Source: a bacterium (GTDB taxonomy: Bacteria > Patescibacteriota > Minisyncoccia > JACQLN01). From it: DNA of 20,426 bases. Below the pieces are notes generated by a model. It was not told where the DNA came from. It saw only the letters and a program-made list of their open reading frames with translations, and did not search any database. The position numbers and the translations under genes were made by a program. The stretch lies in the NCBI GenBank assembly GCA_030697855.1, contig JAUYOU010000042.1, forward strand, positions 1 to 20,426. The letters run 5' to 3'. Positions 1 through 7,684 of the stretch are shown here, one piece after another; within the stretch, counting starts at the first letter, position 1, and the number at the start of each line of letters is the position of its first letter.

Positions 1-2
1 TA

Positions 3-1187
3 CATTATTTTTTGTTCACAGCAGTTTTTATAGGTTTTCTTTTTGTTTTAAATTGGTATGCTAAAGGGTTTAAGGTCAATTTTAAAAACTTCTTAATTTT
101 GGGTGGAGTTTTTATGTTAATTTTAATTCCTTATCTTATAAATTATATTACTTTTAATTCACTTGATTCTGCAGCCGATTATTCTTTTCGTCTAGGCAAG
201 GAATCTGGTAGGTTTTTAGTTTGGGATTATTTAAAAAATCCGGCCAATACTTCCATTGTTTCTAATCACTTAATTTATTTAGTTACTTTAGTTCTGGTTT
301 ATTTATTTTATTTTAAAAGAAACGCTCAAGATAGAAAACATAAAGGAATATTTTTTATGGGCTTGGTTTTAACCATGTTTTTTGTTTGGCATATTCCACT
401 TTTTCTAGGCTTCGGGTTTGCTTTGATGCATTTTAACAAACCTATTAATATAGCTATATTTATAATATATTTCGATTTAATATGGTTAATTATCAATCAA
501 ATTAAAAATAAGTTTGTATTTTTACATAAGATAGTAATAATAACTTTCATAACTTTAGCAGTTTCTCTTGTAAGTAAACATTTTATAAATACCTTTATTT
601 TTTTGGATCCACCAAAGGATCAATTGGAAGCTTATACTTTTCCAAAAGAAGTAAAAACTTCTTGGCAATGGATCAATAGCAATGTTTCTGGCGAGCCTAA
701 GGTTGTTTCTAATTCTTTGGTAACATCGTTGTATCTGGCTTCGTATACATCTTCTCGGCCATATTTAGCCACAGGCTTTCTCTCTACATTACCAACTTCC
801 GAACTAGAAAATAGATTTTATGTTACCAATAATCTTTTTCAGGTACCAGAAAACACTATAATAAAAAGATTCGATGGAGGGTTTTCTGGTTGTTTAGAGA
901 GTTCTTGTTTTAAAGACTCTGGTTTAAATTGGGATTTTGGTAAAACAAGATGGTATCTTGCTAGTGCTGCTTGGCTTAATACTGGTTTTAGTAAAGATCC
1001 AGAAAATACGTTAAAAGAATATAAAAATATGGAAGTTGATTGGCCTCAAACTAATTCTGATTATGTTTACTATGGTCCATGGGAGAAAGAGTTTAGCCAA
1101 ACTAATTTTTCTGGCGATTCCAATTTAGAGTTAATATATAAAAACCCCTCCGTAGAAATTTATAAAATTAATAATGACACTTTGTAA
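3..1187 (+). CDS. Membrane protein, GT-C glycosyltransferase-like (5' partial)
   Basis: The reading frame is open to the left edge of the window, so this is the 3' part of a longer gene; the TTG at 12 is not a credible start. About six hydrophobic segments lie in the first 200 residues, followed by a soluble C-terminal half. That half has a WQWIN stretch, SNS..YLASYTSSRPYLATGF and a final region ending YKNPSVEIYKI. This layout (polytopic N-terminus, extracytoplasmic C-terminal domain with such motifs) is common in uncharacterised GT-C-type membrane glycosyltransferases that use lipid-linked donors. The catalytic loop expected near the N-terminus lies outside the window, so the assignment is inference. 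It leads into the surface-glycan gene block after a 41-base gap. Confidence 0.6.
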   Translation, partial: HYFLFTAVFIGFLFVLNWYAKGFKVNFKNFLILGGVFMLILIPYLINYITFNSLDSAADYSFRLGKESGRFLVWDYLKNPANTSIVSNHLIYLVTLVLVYLFYFKRNAQDRKHKGIFFMGLVLTMFFVWHIPLFLGFGFALMHFNKPINIAIFIIYFDLIWLIINQIKNKFVFLHKIVIITFITLAVSLVSKHFINTFIFLDPPKDQLEAYTFPKEVKTSWQWINSNVSGEPKVVSNSLVTSLYLASYTSSRPYLATGFLSTLPTSELENRFYVTNNLFQVPENTIIKRFDGGFSGCLESSCFKDSGLNWDFGKTRWYLASAAWLNTGFSKDPENTLKEYKNMEVDWPQTNSDYVYYGPWEKEFSQTNFSGDSNLELIYKNPSVEIYKINNDTL

Positions 1188-1228
1188 CAAATGTGGGTTA
1201 GTTAGGGTTATAGATATACAGTATTAAT

Positions 1229-2575
1229 ATGAGTAAAAAAACAGTATTTTTAGCTATACCGAACCACATTTCTGGGTCCGATTTACTAAGAACTCATTAC
1301 TTGGAATATTTAACCTCAAAGTATAAAGTCGTTGTAATAACGCCTTTTTTAAATTCCGATGATGTAGTTCAACAAAAGCATTTTTCATCGCAGGATGTTG
1401 AATATAAAAAAAGAGTTTTAGAAAATCCAAGGTTTTGGTCTTTTTTTAAGTTTTTACGTATTTGTTGGGTTAATGAATTTGATTATATTACCTCGATTAG
1501 GTATTGGTATCAGCGGCCAAATTATAAAAATAGTTCTGCGCGTAGGTTGGTTAGGTTTATGGGTAGGCCGTTTTATAAAATCTTAACAGCAGATTTTTTT
1601 ACTAAAGTTGAGTATAGATTATTGCCTAAGTCAAAAAATTTTGCTGAACTAGTTAAACAGCATAATCCGGTACTGGTTATTACAGCTACGCCAGGTTTTG
1701 ATTCATGGGAAGCCGAAATAATTTGCTTATCAAGATATGAAAATGTCCCTACAGTAGCAGTTGATTTTAGTTGGGATAATTTAACAACCAACTCCAAACA
1801 TATTAGAAAGACCGATTATCTTGTTGCTTGGAACAATATTATGAAAGCCGAAGCCTCGAAGATCCATCACTATGCTTCTGATAGGGTTTTTGTATCTGGT
1901 ACACCTAGGTTTGATCCATATTTTGACGTTTCTCAACCAGAGCCATCGCGAGAAGAGTTTTTGCTAAGCAAAGATTTAAACCCTAAATATAAAACCATTT
2001 TCCATACCACAGTAACCAAGGCTTATTCTTTTCAGAAAAAATATATTCATGATTTAATCAAATTAAGAAAAGAAGGAGATATTCCGTACGTTAATTTGTT
2101 TATAAGAATTCATCCTCTAGATATTTACGATAACTATAAAGAGTTTTTAAATGTGCCGGATTTATGTATAGAATCTTCGGGAAAATATTTTGGCAAAAGC
2201 GTAGAAATGAATTATCAAGATTTATTAAATCTTAAATATTCTTTAAAATATACCGATCTAAACATAAACTATGCTTCCACTATTTCTATAGAGGCTTGTA
2301 TTTTTGATAAGCCTATTATAAATATTGGTTTTTTAGATCGTTTTAAATTAGCTTACGAATTTAATCATTATGCGCCAATATATAAGAGTGGAGCCATAAG
2401 ATTAGCCAAAACAGATAAGGATTTAAAAGATTTAATAAATTTATATTTAACAGATCCAACTGTAGATAAGGTTAATAGAGAAAAAATTGCATCCGAATAT
2501 GTTATATTTTTTGATGGCCTGTCTTATAAAAGGAGTGTTGATATTTTAGAACAAATAATAAATCATAATTTATGA
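1229..2575 (+). CDS. GT-B-like glycosyl/glycerophosphotransferase (paralogue A)
   Basis: This 448-residue soluble protein starts at ATG with no visible Shine-Dalgarno. It opens with a beta-strand/loop pattern (TVFLAIPNHISGSDLLRTHYL), carries SWDNLTTN at 181-188 and VSGTPRFDPYF at 222-232, and near the C-terminus NYASTISIEACIFDKPIINIGF. The last resembles the donor-binding region of GT-B enzymes and of CDP-glycerol glycerophosphotransferase-like proteins. The same three landmarks recur in the protein at 3021-4379, so the two are diverged paralogues. It probably transfers a sugar or alditol phosphate in surface-polymer assembly; donor and acceptor cannot be read from sequence. Its stop overlaps the next start (ATGA). 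Confidence 0.7.
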   Translation: MSKKTVFLAIPNHISGSDLLRTHYLEYLTSKYKVVVITPFLNSDDVVQQKHFSSQDVEYKKRVLENPRFWSFFKFLRICWVNEFDYITSIRYWYQRPNYKNSSARRLVRFMGRPFYKILTADFFTKVEYRLLPKSKNFAELVKQHNPVLVITATPGFDSWEAEIICLSRYENVPTVAVDFSWDNLTTNSKHIRKTDYLVAWNNIMKAEASKIHHYASDRVFVSGTPRFDPYFDVSQPEPSREEFLLSKDLNPKYKTIFHTTVTKAYSFQKKYIHDLIKLRKEGDIPYVNLFIRIHPLDIYDNYKEFLNVPDLCIESSGKYFGKSVEMNYQDLLNLKYSLKYTDLNINYASTISIEACIFDKPIINIGFLDRFKLAYEFNHYAPIYKSGAIRLAKTDKDLKDLINLYLTDPTVDKVNREKIASEYVIFFDGLSYKRSVDILEQIINHNL

Positions 2576-3021
2576 ATCTAAATATACAAATATTAAAAAA
2601 ACCAACACCACAGGCATTAAAGAATGTTAATTTTTTGATGCGCCAAATTAGTTTAACCAAGATTCCGCCAAAACCATTATCGACAGCTTTGTTTAAAGAT
2701 ATTATTAACCAAGACGGAGTTAACTTTATTACCGTCTCAAAATCCGATGGAGAAATAGTCGCTATCTTAATTTTATACTTTGTTAGAATTCCCAGTGGCC
2801 TTACTGCTATTTTAGAAGATTTAATTGTAGACGAAAAATATCATAAATGGGGTATAGGGCGTTTATTGGTAGAAAAGGCAATTGAAATTGCCAAAAATAA
2901 GAAAGCCCGTCATTTAAGCTTACGGACCAATCCTATAAGAGAAGAGGCTAATAAGCTTTATCAAGCTATGGGTTTTAATATAATGAAAACAAATTTTTAC
3001 CGCCTAAATTTATTTAAGTAA
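2572..3021 (+). CDS. GNAT family N-acetyltransferase
   Basis: This 149-residue protein has the GNAT core: ILEDLIVDEKYHKWGIGRLLVEKA at about 84-107 contains the acetyl-CoA pyrophosphate-binding (R/Q)xxGxG/A-type loop (HKWGIGRLL), followed by LSLRTNPIREEANKLYQAMGF, the usual C-terminal beta-alpha region ending in a YxxxGF-type motif. It would transfer an acetyl group from acetyl-CoA to an amine; the substrate is unknown. Its place between two GT-B paralogues, overlapping one by ATGA and the other by TAATG, suggests N-acetylation of an amino sugar in the same glycan. That is a positional argument only; a protein or small-molecule acetyltransferase is equally possible. Confidence 0.82.
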   Translation: MNLNIQILKKPTPQALKNVNFLMRQISLTKIPPKPLSTALFKDIINQDGVNFITVSKSDGEIVAILILYFVRIPSGLTAILEDLIVDEKYHKWGIGRLLVEKAIEIAKNKKARHLSLRTNPIREEANKLYQAMGFNIMKTNFYRLNLFK

Positions 3022-4379
3022 TGAATAAGACTATTTTTATTTCCTGTTTTAACCCTTTTATTTTTCGCAATATTTTAACAAGCGATGTTTTAAGAATACT
3101 TAAAACTAGGATTGGTACTAAAATAGTAATTTTTGTTCCAGATTATAAAATGGATTTTTTCAAAGAACAGTTAAACAGTCCTAACATTATAATTGAAGGT
3201 ATTAAAGTTTGGAAATCATCTAAACAAGATATAATATTTCGTTTTCTTACAGGTTCACTGGTTGATACCTCTACTATAATGGTTCATAAAAAAGAGAAAT
3301 TGTATCGAGATAAAAGATATTTTCGTTTTATAATTTCATGGTTATTGATTAAAATTTTTAGTCATATTTTTTTTATTAAAACATTCATTAGAAGTTTAGA
3401 TAGCTTAACTGTAGATAAAAAAACTTTTTTATCTTATATATTAAAATATAATCCTTCGCTTGTATTTTCTACCGATGTTTTTAATGATTACGATATTCGC
3501 TTATTAGCAACAGCCCAATCGCAAAAAATTAAAACAGTTGGAATGATTCGTTCTTGGGATAATTTTACAACCAAAGGTGTTTTTAGAATTAAACCAAACA
3601 AACTGATAGTTCATAACGAAATTTTAAAGAACCAAGCCATAAATTGGAACGGTGTAAGTAAAGAAGATATTTTTGTATCTGGTATTCCTCAGTATGATCG
3701 TTATATAAATGGTAAACGAATAGATCGCGAAACTTTTTTTAAAAAGATTGGCCTAGACCCAAAACAAAAACTTATTCTTTTTTCTCCTTTTGGCGGGCGT
3801 TTTACAGATACCGATTGGCAGATTATGGAAATTTTAAAAAACTTTATTAAAAATAAAGAGATATTGCCTTCTCAAGTATTGGTACGTTGCACACCAAATG
3901 ACCCCGTAAATTTAGGAAAATTTTTATCAGACGAAAATTTTTATATCGATAAGCCCGGACAAGGTTTTGAAGGTAGAACAACACGGGATCAAGAATTAAC
4001 CGATTTAGATATGGATTGGTTGGCTGATTGCCTTTACCATAGCGATGTTATTGTTGCAGGAGGTGCTTCTATTGGTATTGATGCTGCCATATTTAATAAA
4101 CCAACCATATTAATTCATTTCGATGGTTTTGAAGAAAAGCCTTATTGGCAAAGTGTAAAAAGATTTTTAGAATATCAACATCCACGCGATATTATAAATT
4201 CCGGAGCAATGCTTTCAGTTAAGAGTGTAGAAGAATTAAAACAACATCTCAACAATTACTTAGACTATCCTCTAATGGATCGCTCTGCCAGAAAAGAAAT
4301 GCTTAAGAACCAGTGTTGGAAACTAGATGGCCGTTCTGGAGCAAGGATTGGCGATTTTATTTTATCATTGCTATATTAA
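3021..4379 (+). CDS. GT-B-like glycosyl/glycerophosphotransferase (paralogue B)
   Basis: This 452-residue protein is a paralogue of the one at 1229-2575. It shares SWDNFTTKG at 178-186, VSGIPQYDRYI about 40 residues later, and a C-terminal GGASIGIDAAIFNKPTILIHF, matching the AST.SIEACIFDKP block of its relative. The two are clearly diverged, so they probably use different acceptors or donors. A hydrophobic stretch around 103-125 (ISWLLIKIFSHIFFIKTFI) could sit at the membrane surface. The family resembles CDP-glycerol glycerophosphotransferase/GT-B proteins. The start ATG overlaps the preceding stop (TAATG). The next gene begins 5 bases after the stop. Confidence 0.7.
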   Translation: MNKTIFISCFNPFIFRNILTSDVLRILKTRIGTKIVIFVPDYKMDFFKEQLNSPNIIIEGIKVWKSSKQDIIFRFLTGSLVDTSTIMVHKKEKLYRDKRYFRFIISWLLIKIFSHIFFIKTFIRSLDSLTVDKKTFLSYILKYNPSLVFSTDVFNDYDIRLLATAQSQKIKTVGMIRSWDNFTTKGVFRIKPNKLIVHNEILKNQAINWNGVSKEDIFVSGIPQYDRYINGKRIDRETFFKKIGLDPKQKLILFSPFGGRFTDTDWQIMEILKNFIKNKEILPSQVLVRCTPNDPVNLGKFLSDENFYIDKPGQGFEGRTTRDQELTDLDMDWLADCLYHSDVIVAGGASIGIDAAIFNKPTILIHFDGFEEKPYWQSVKRFLEYQHPRDIINSGAMLSVKSVEELKQHLNNYLDYPLMDRSARKEMLKNQCWKLDGRSGARIGDFILSLLY

Positions 4380-4384
4380 ATATT

Positions 4385-5353
4385 ATGAAAAAAGCTTTAA
4401 TCACAGGAATAACAGGACAAGATGGTAGTTATTTAGCCGAGATTCTTTTGGGCAAGGGTTATGAGGTTCATGGTTTAATGAGGCGAACTTCTTCGCCTAA
4501 CTTGGGCAATATAAAACACCTTAGAGGCAACCCTAAATTTAAAATTCACGATGGCGATATGGGTGACACAATTTGTTTATATAAATTGGTTAAAGAGATT
4601 ATGCCTGATGAGATATATAACTTCGCAGCTATGGCTGGAGTCAGTCCGTCGTTTAGTCAGCCGGAGTATTGTTTCGAAATAGGGGCTTTGGCGGTTGTAA
4701 GGCTTCTTGAGGTGATTAAACAAATCAAGCCAGATATAAAATTTTTACAGGCTACGAGTTCTCATATATTCGGAAACATAAAAACCTATCCCCAAACTGA
4801 AGTAAGCCCAATAAGTCCTATTAGTCCTTATGGTTTAGCTAAAACATCGGCTCATCACGCTGTTAATTATTATCGCAGTTCTCACGGGATGTTTACTTGT
4901 TCAGCTATTTTTTATGCCCATGCTTCGCCGAGGTATTCAGAGAGTTTTCTGTTAAGTAAAGTAGTACATGGCATTCGGAAAATATTAAAAGGCGAGCAAA
5001 AAATACTAGAAGTAGGTAACATAGACAATCCTTTGGATGTAGGTTATGCCAAAGAATATGTGGAAGCTAGTTACAAGATATTACAGAATGATAAACCAGA
5101 TGATTTTATAATCGCTACGGGAGAATTACATACCCCCAGAGAGTTTATAACGAGTTCTTTTGAGATTGCGGGTTTAGATATAAAAAAGTATCTAAAAATC
5201 AACAAGTCTTTGAAACGCCCCGAAGTTAGTATTTTACAAGGAGATTATTCAAAAGCCAAAAGAGTTTTAGGTTGGCAGCCTAAAGTTAAATTTAAAGAAT
5301 TAATAAAAATTATGGTTAAGGCCGATGTTGAACAGCTAAAAAAACATGTTTAA
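4385..5353 (+). CDS. gmd: GDP-mannose 4,6-dehydratase-like SDR enzyme
   Basis: This 322-residue extended SDR enzyme has a typical GMD N-terminus: TGITGQDGSYLAEILL nucleotide-binding loop at 7-22, MRRTSS, and HDGDMGD. SPYGLAK at 147-153 supplies catalytic Tyr149 and Lys153, and the C-terminus has RPEV...GDYSKAKRVLGW. The family converts GDP-mannose to GDP-4-keto-6-deoxymannose, and the next gene encodes a GDP-fucose synthase-like protein, the usual partner. One departure matters: the family motif STSELYG reads TSSHIFG (124-130), so the conserved catalytic Glu is His127 and the Thr is Ser. Activity or specificity may differ. An ATG 24 codons further upstream is in frame but would lie deep in the previous gene, so I chose 4385, which gives the canonical MKKALITG start. 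Confidence 0.82.
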   Translation: MKKALITGITGQDGSYLAEILLGKGYEVHGLMRRTSSPNLGNIKHLRGNPKFKIHDGDMGDTICLYKLVKEIMPDEIYNFAAMAGVSPSFSQPEYCFEIGALAVVRLLEVIKQIKPDIKFLQATSSHIFGNIKTYPQTEVSPISPISPYGLAKTSAHHAVNYYRSSHGMFTCSAIFYAHASPRYSESFLLSKVVHGIRKILKGEQKILEVGNIDNPLDVGYAKEYVEASYKILQNDKPDDFIIATGELHTPREFITSSFEIAGLDIKKYLKINKSLKRPEVSILQGDYSKAKRVLGWQPKVKFKELIKIMVKADVEQLKKHV

Positions 5354-6284
5354 TTTTATTGATAAAAAAATTTTAGTAACAGGTGGCGCAGGTTTTTTGG
5401 GTAAATTTGTTGTGGCTGAATTATTAAAAAATGGCGTTAGTATGGAAAATATAACAATACCTAGATCACGAGATTGCGATTTAAGAGATCGTTCCATTTG
5501 CGAACAAGTTGTTGCTGGGCAAGATATTGTTGTACATTTGGCTGCCAAAGTAGGAGGTATTGGTTACAACAAAGAAAACCCAGCTTCTTTGTTTTACGAT
5601 AACGCCATTATGGGTATTCAGCTTATGGAAGCAGCACGCCAAGCTGGTGTGCAAAAATTTTTAGCAGTAGGAACTATTTGTAGTTATCCTAAATTTACAC
5701 CTTCGCCTTTTCGCGAAGAGGATTTTTGGAATGGTTATCCCGAAGAAACAAATGCACCTTATGGTTTGGCTAAAAAAATGTTGGTGGTGCAAGCGGCGGC
5801 TTACCGAGATCAATATAATTTTAATGCAATAACTTTATTGCCTGTAAATTTATATGGTCCTGGCGATAATTTTGATCCAGCATCTTCGCATGTTATACCG
5901 GCTTTAGTAAAAAAAATGGTTGAGGCAAAAAAACAAAATTTAAGTACGGTGGAAGTGTGGGGTAGTGGAGAAGCTACAAGAGAATTTTTATATGCCGAAG
6001 ATGCTGCCGAAGGAATTGTTAAAGCTTTAATAAATTATGATGGGTCTGAACCTATAAATTTAGGATCTGGTAATGAGATTTCCATTAAAAATCTTGCAGA
6101 GAAAATTGCAGAGTTAGCCAATTTTAAAGGTAAGTTGGAGTGGAATAAATCTAAGCCCGATGGCCAGCCTCGTCGGCTTTTAGATACTGCTAAGGCAGAA
6201 AAGGAATTTAATTTTAAAGCTAAAACAGGTTTTGAAGATGGTTTAAGAAAGACAATTGAATGGTATGAACAAAAATCTGCTTAA
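5346..6284 (+). CDS. fcl: GDP-L-fucose synthase-like NAD-dependent epimerase/reductase
   Basis: This 312-residue SDR protein has the VTGGAGFLGK Rossmann loop at 11-20, HLAAKVGGI at 64-72, Cys112 in the GTICSYP segment, NAPYGLAKK with Tyr139 and Lys143, and NLYGPGDNFDPASSHVIPAL including His182. These match the Cys/His/Tyr/Lys active site of GDP-4-keto-6-deoxymannose 3,5-epimerase-4-reductase; the usual Ser two residues before the Cys is Thr110. It would act on the product of the upstream GMD-like enzyme to give GDP-fucose or a related 6-deoxyhexose. The start overlaps the upstream stop by 8 bases, indicating translational coupling. If the GMD partner is not a true dehydratase, this enzyme may act on a different NDP-sugar. 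Confidence 0.83.
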   Translation: MFNFIDKKILVTGGAGFLGKFVVAELLKNGVSMENITIPRSRDCDLRDRSICEQVVAGQDIVVHLAAKVGGIGYNKENPASLFYDNAIMGIQLMEAARQAGVQKFLAVGTICSYPKFTPSPFREEDFWNGYPEETNAPYGLAKKMLVVQAAAYRDQYNFNAITLLPVNLYGPGDNFDPASSHVIPALVKKMVEAKKQNLSTVEVWGSGEATREFLYAEDAAEGIVKALINYDGSEPINLGSGNEISIKNLAEKIAELANFKGKLEWNKSKPDGQPRRLLDTAKAEKEFNFKAKTGFEDGLRKTIEWYEQKSA

Positions 6285-7671
6285 GGAATATTTTGATTGT
6301 TTAGCACTTAATCGTGATAAATGGATTAGAAGAAATAATTATTATCATAAGTCTTTAAAAGATTTATGTCGTTTTGTAGTTCCCGCTAAAAGTTCTGTGT
6401 TGGAAGTTGGTTGTGGTACTGGCGATCTTTTAAATTCGATTGAACCTAGTTACGGTTTGGGCATAGATTTTTCTGGTAGGATGATTGAAATTGCTAGTAA
6501 GAAATATCCTAATTTAAACTGGCGAGTAGCAGATGCTGAAAAGTTAGAATTAGGAGAGAGTTTCGATTATATAATATTTTCTGATCTTCTAGGCTACTTG
6601 AATGATATAGAAAGAGCTTTTTGGTCGTTGCGTTCGGTTAGTAATAATAAAACTCGAGTTGTTATTACTTACTATAATTATTTTTGGGAGCCAGTTTTAA
6701 GATTAGCAGAATTTCTACATTTAAAGGCTAAGCAGCCTATACAAAATTGGTTATCGCCCAACGATGTTGAAAATATGTTGGGTCTAGCTGGTTTTGAAAT
6801 TATCAAACAAGGTAATAAAGTTCTCTTACCGGTTTATATTCCTCTGGTTTCTATTTTTGTTAATAAGATTCTAGCTAATTTGCCCTTGTTATCAAGACTT
6901 GGTTTGATTCAATATGTAGTGGCTCGACCTATACCAGAAGATAGAAAAAATTATTCTGTTTCCATAATTATTCCAGCAAGAAACGAAAAAGGAAATATTG
7001 AAAATGCAATTAAACGAATGCCAAGTTTCGGCACGACTCAAGAAATAATTTTTATAGAGGGACATTCTACCGATGATACTTTCGATGAAATTAAACGTGT
7101 AGCTGATCATTATACAGGTAAATACAATATCAAATGGGCTCGTCAAAAAGGCAAGGGTAAAGGAGATGCGGTTCGTTTGGGTTTTGAAATGGCTACTGGA
7201 GATATTCTTATGATTCTTGATGCCGACTTAACTATGCCACCGGAAGACTTACCAAAGTTTTACAATGCAATTGCTTCTGGTCGTGGAGAATTTATAAACG
7301 GCTCGCGGTTGGTTTATCCGTTAGAAAATGAGTCTATGAGATTTTTAAATATTTTAGGCAATAAATTTTTTAGCTTAATGTTTAGTTGGATTTTGGGTCA
7401 GCGCATAAAAGATACACTTTGTGGTACTAAAGTTTTATTTAAAAAAGATTACGAACTTATTGCGGCTAATAGAAAATATTTTGGCGATTTTGATCCCTTT
7501 GGCGATTTTGATTTACTTTTTGGTGCGGCTAAACTTAACCTAAAAATAGTAGAAATGCCTATTCGGTACCAAGCCAGAACCTATGGCGATACCAATATAC
7601 AGCGTTGGCGCCATGGCTGGCTTTTGCTAAAAATGACTTTATTTGCCGCTAGGAAGTTTAAATTTAGGTAG
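6265..7671 (+). CDS. SAM methyltransferase-GT2 glycosyltransferase fusion
   Basis: From ATG 6265 the protein is 468 residues with two domains. The N-terminal part (about 1-225) is a class I methyltransferase: VLEVGCGTGDLL at 45-56 is SAM motif I and the acidic end of the next strand is GIDFS. The C-terminal part (about 230-468) is a GT-A family 2 glycosyltransferase: SVSIIIPARNEKGN, EGHSTDDT, and ILDADLTMPPEDLP with the metal-binding DAD at 319-321. The GT2 part resembles polyprenyl-phosphate or lipid-linked sugar transferases. A plausible role is adding a sugar and O- or N-methylating it or a neighbouring residue. A TTG at 6256 is an alternative start; both overlap the preceding gene. Confidence 0.85.
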   Translation: MNKNLLKEYFDCLALNRDKWIRRNNYYHKSLKDLCRFVVPAKSSVLEVGCGTGDLLNSIEPSYGLGIDFSGRMIEIASKKYPNLNWRVADAEKLELGESFDYIIFSDLLGYLNDIERAFWSLRSVSNNKTRVVITYYNYFWEPVLRLAEFLHLKAKQPIQNWLSPNDVENMLGLAGFEIIKQGNKVLLPVYIPLVSIFVNKILANLPLLSRLGLIQYVVARPIPEDRKNYSVSIIIPARNEKGNIENAIKRMPSFGTTQEIIFIEGHSTDDTFDEIKRVADHYTGKYNIKWARQKGKGKGDAVRLGFEMATGDILMILDADLTMPPEDLPKFYNAIASGRGEFINGSRLVYPLENESMRFLNILGNKFFSLMFSWILGQRIKDTLCGTKVLFKKDYELIAANRKYFGDFDPFGDFDLLFGAAKLNLKIVEMPIRYQARTYGDTNIQRWRHGWLLLKMTLFAARKFKFR

Positions 7672-7684
7672 TTTATAGCAATTC

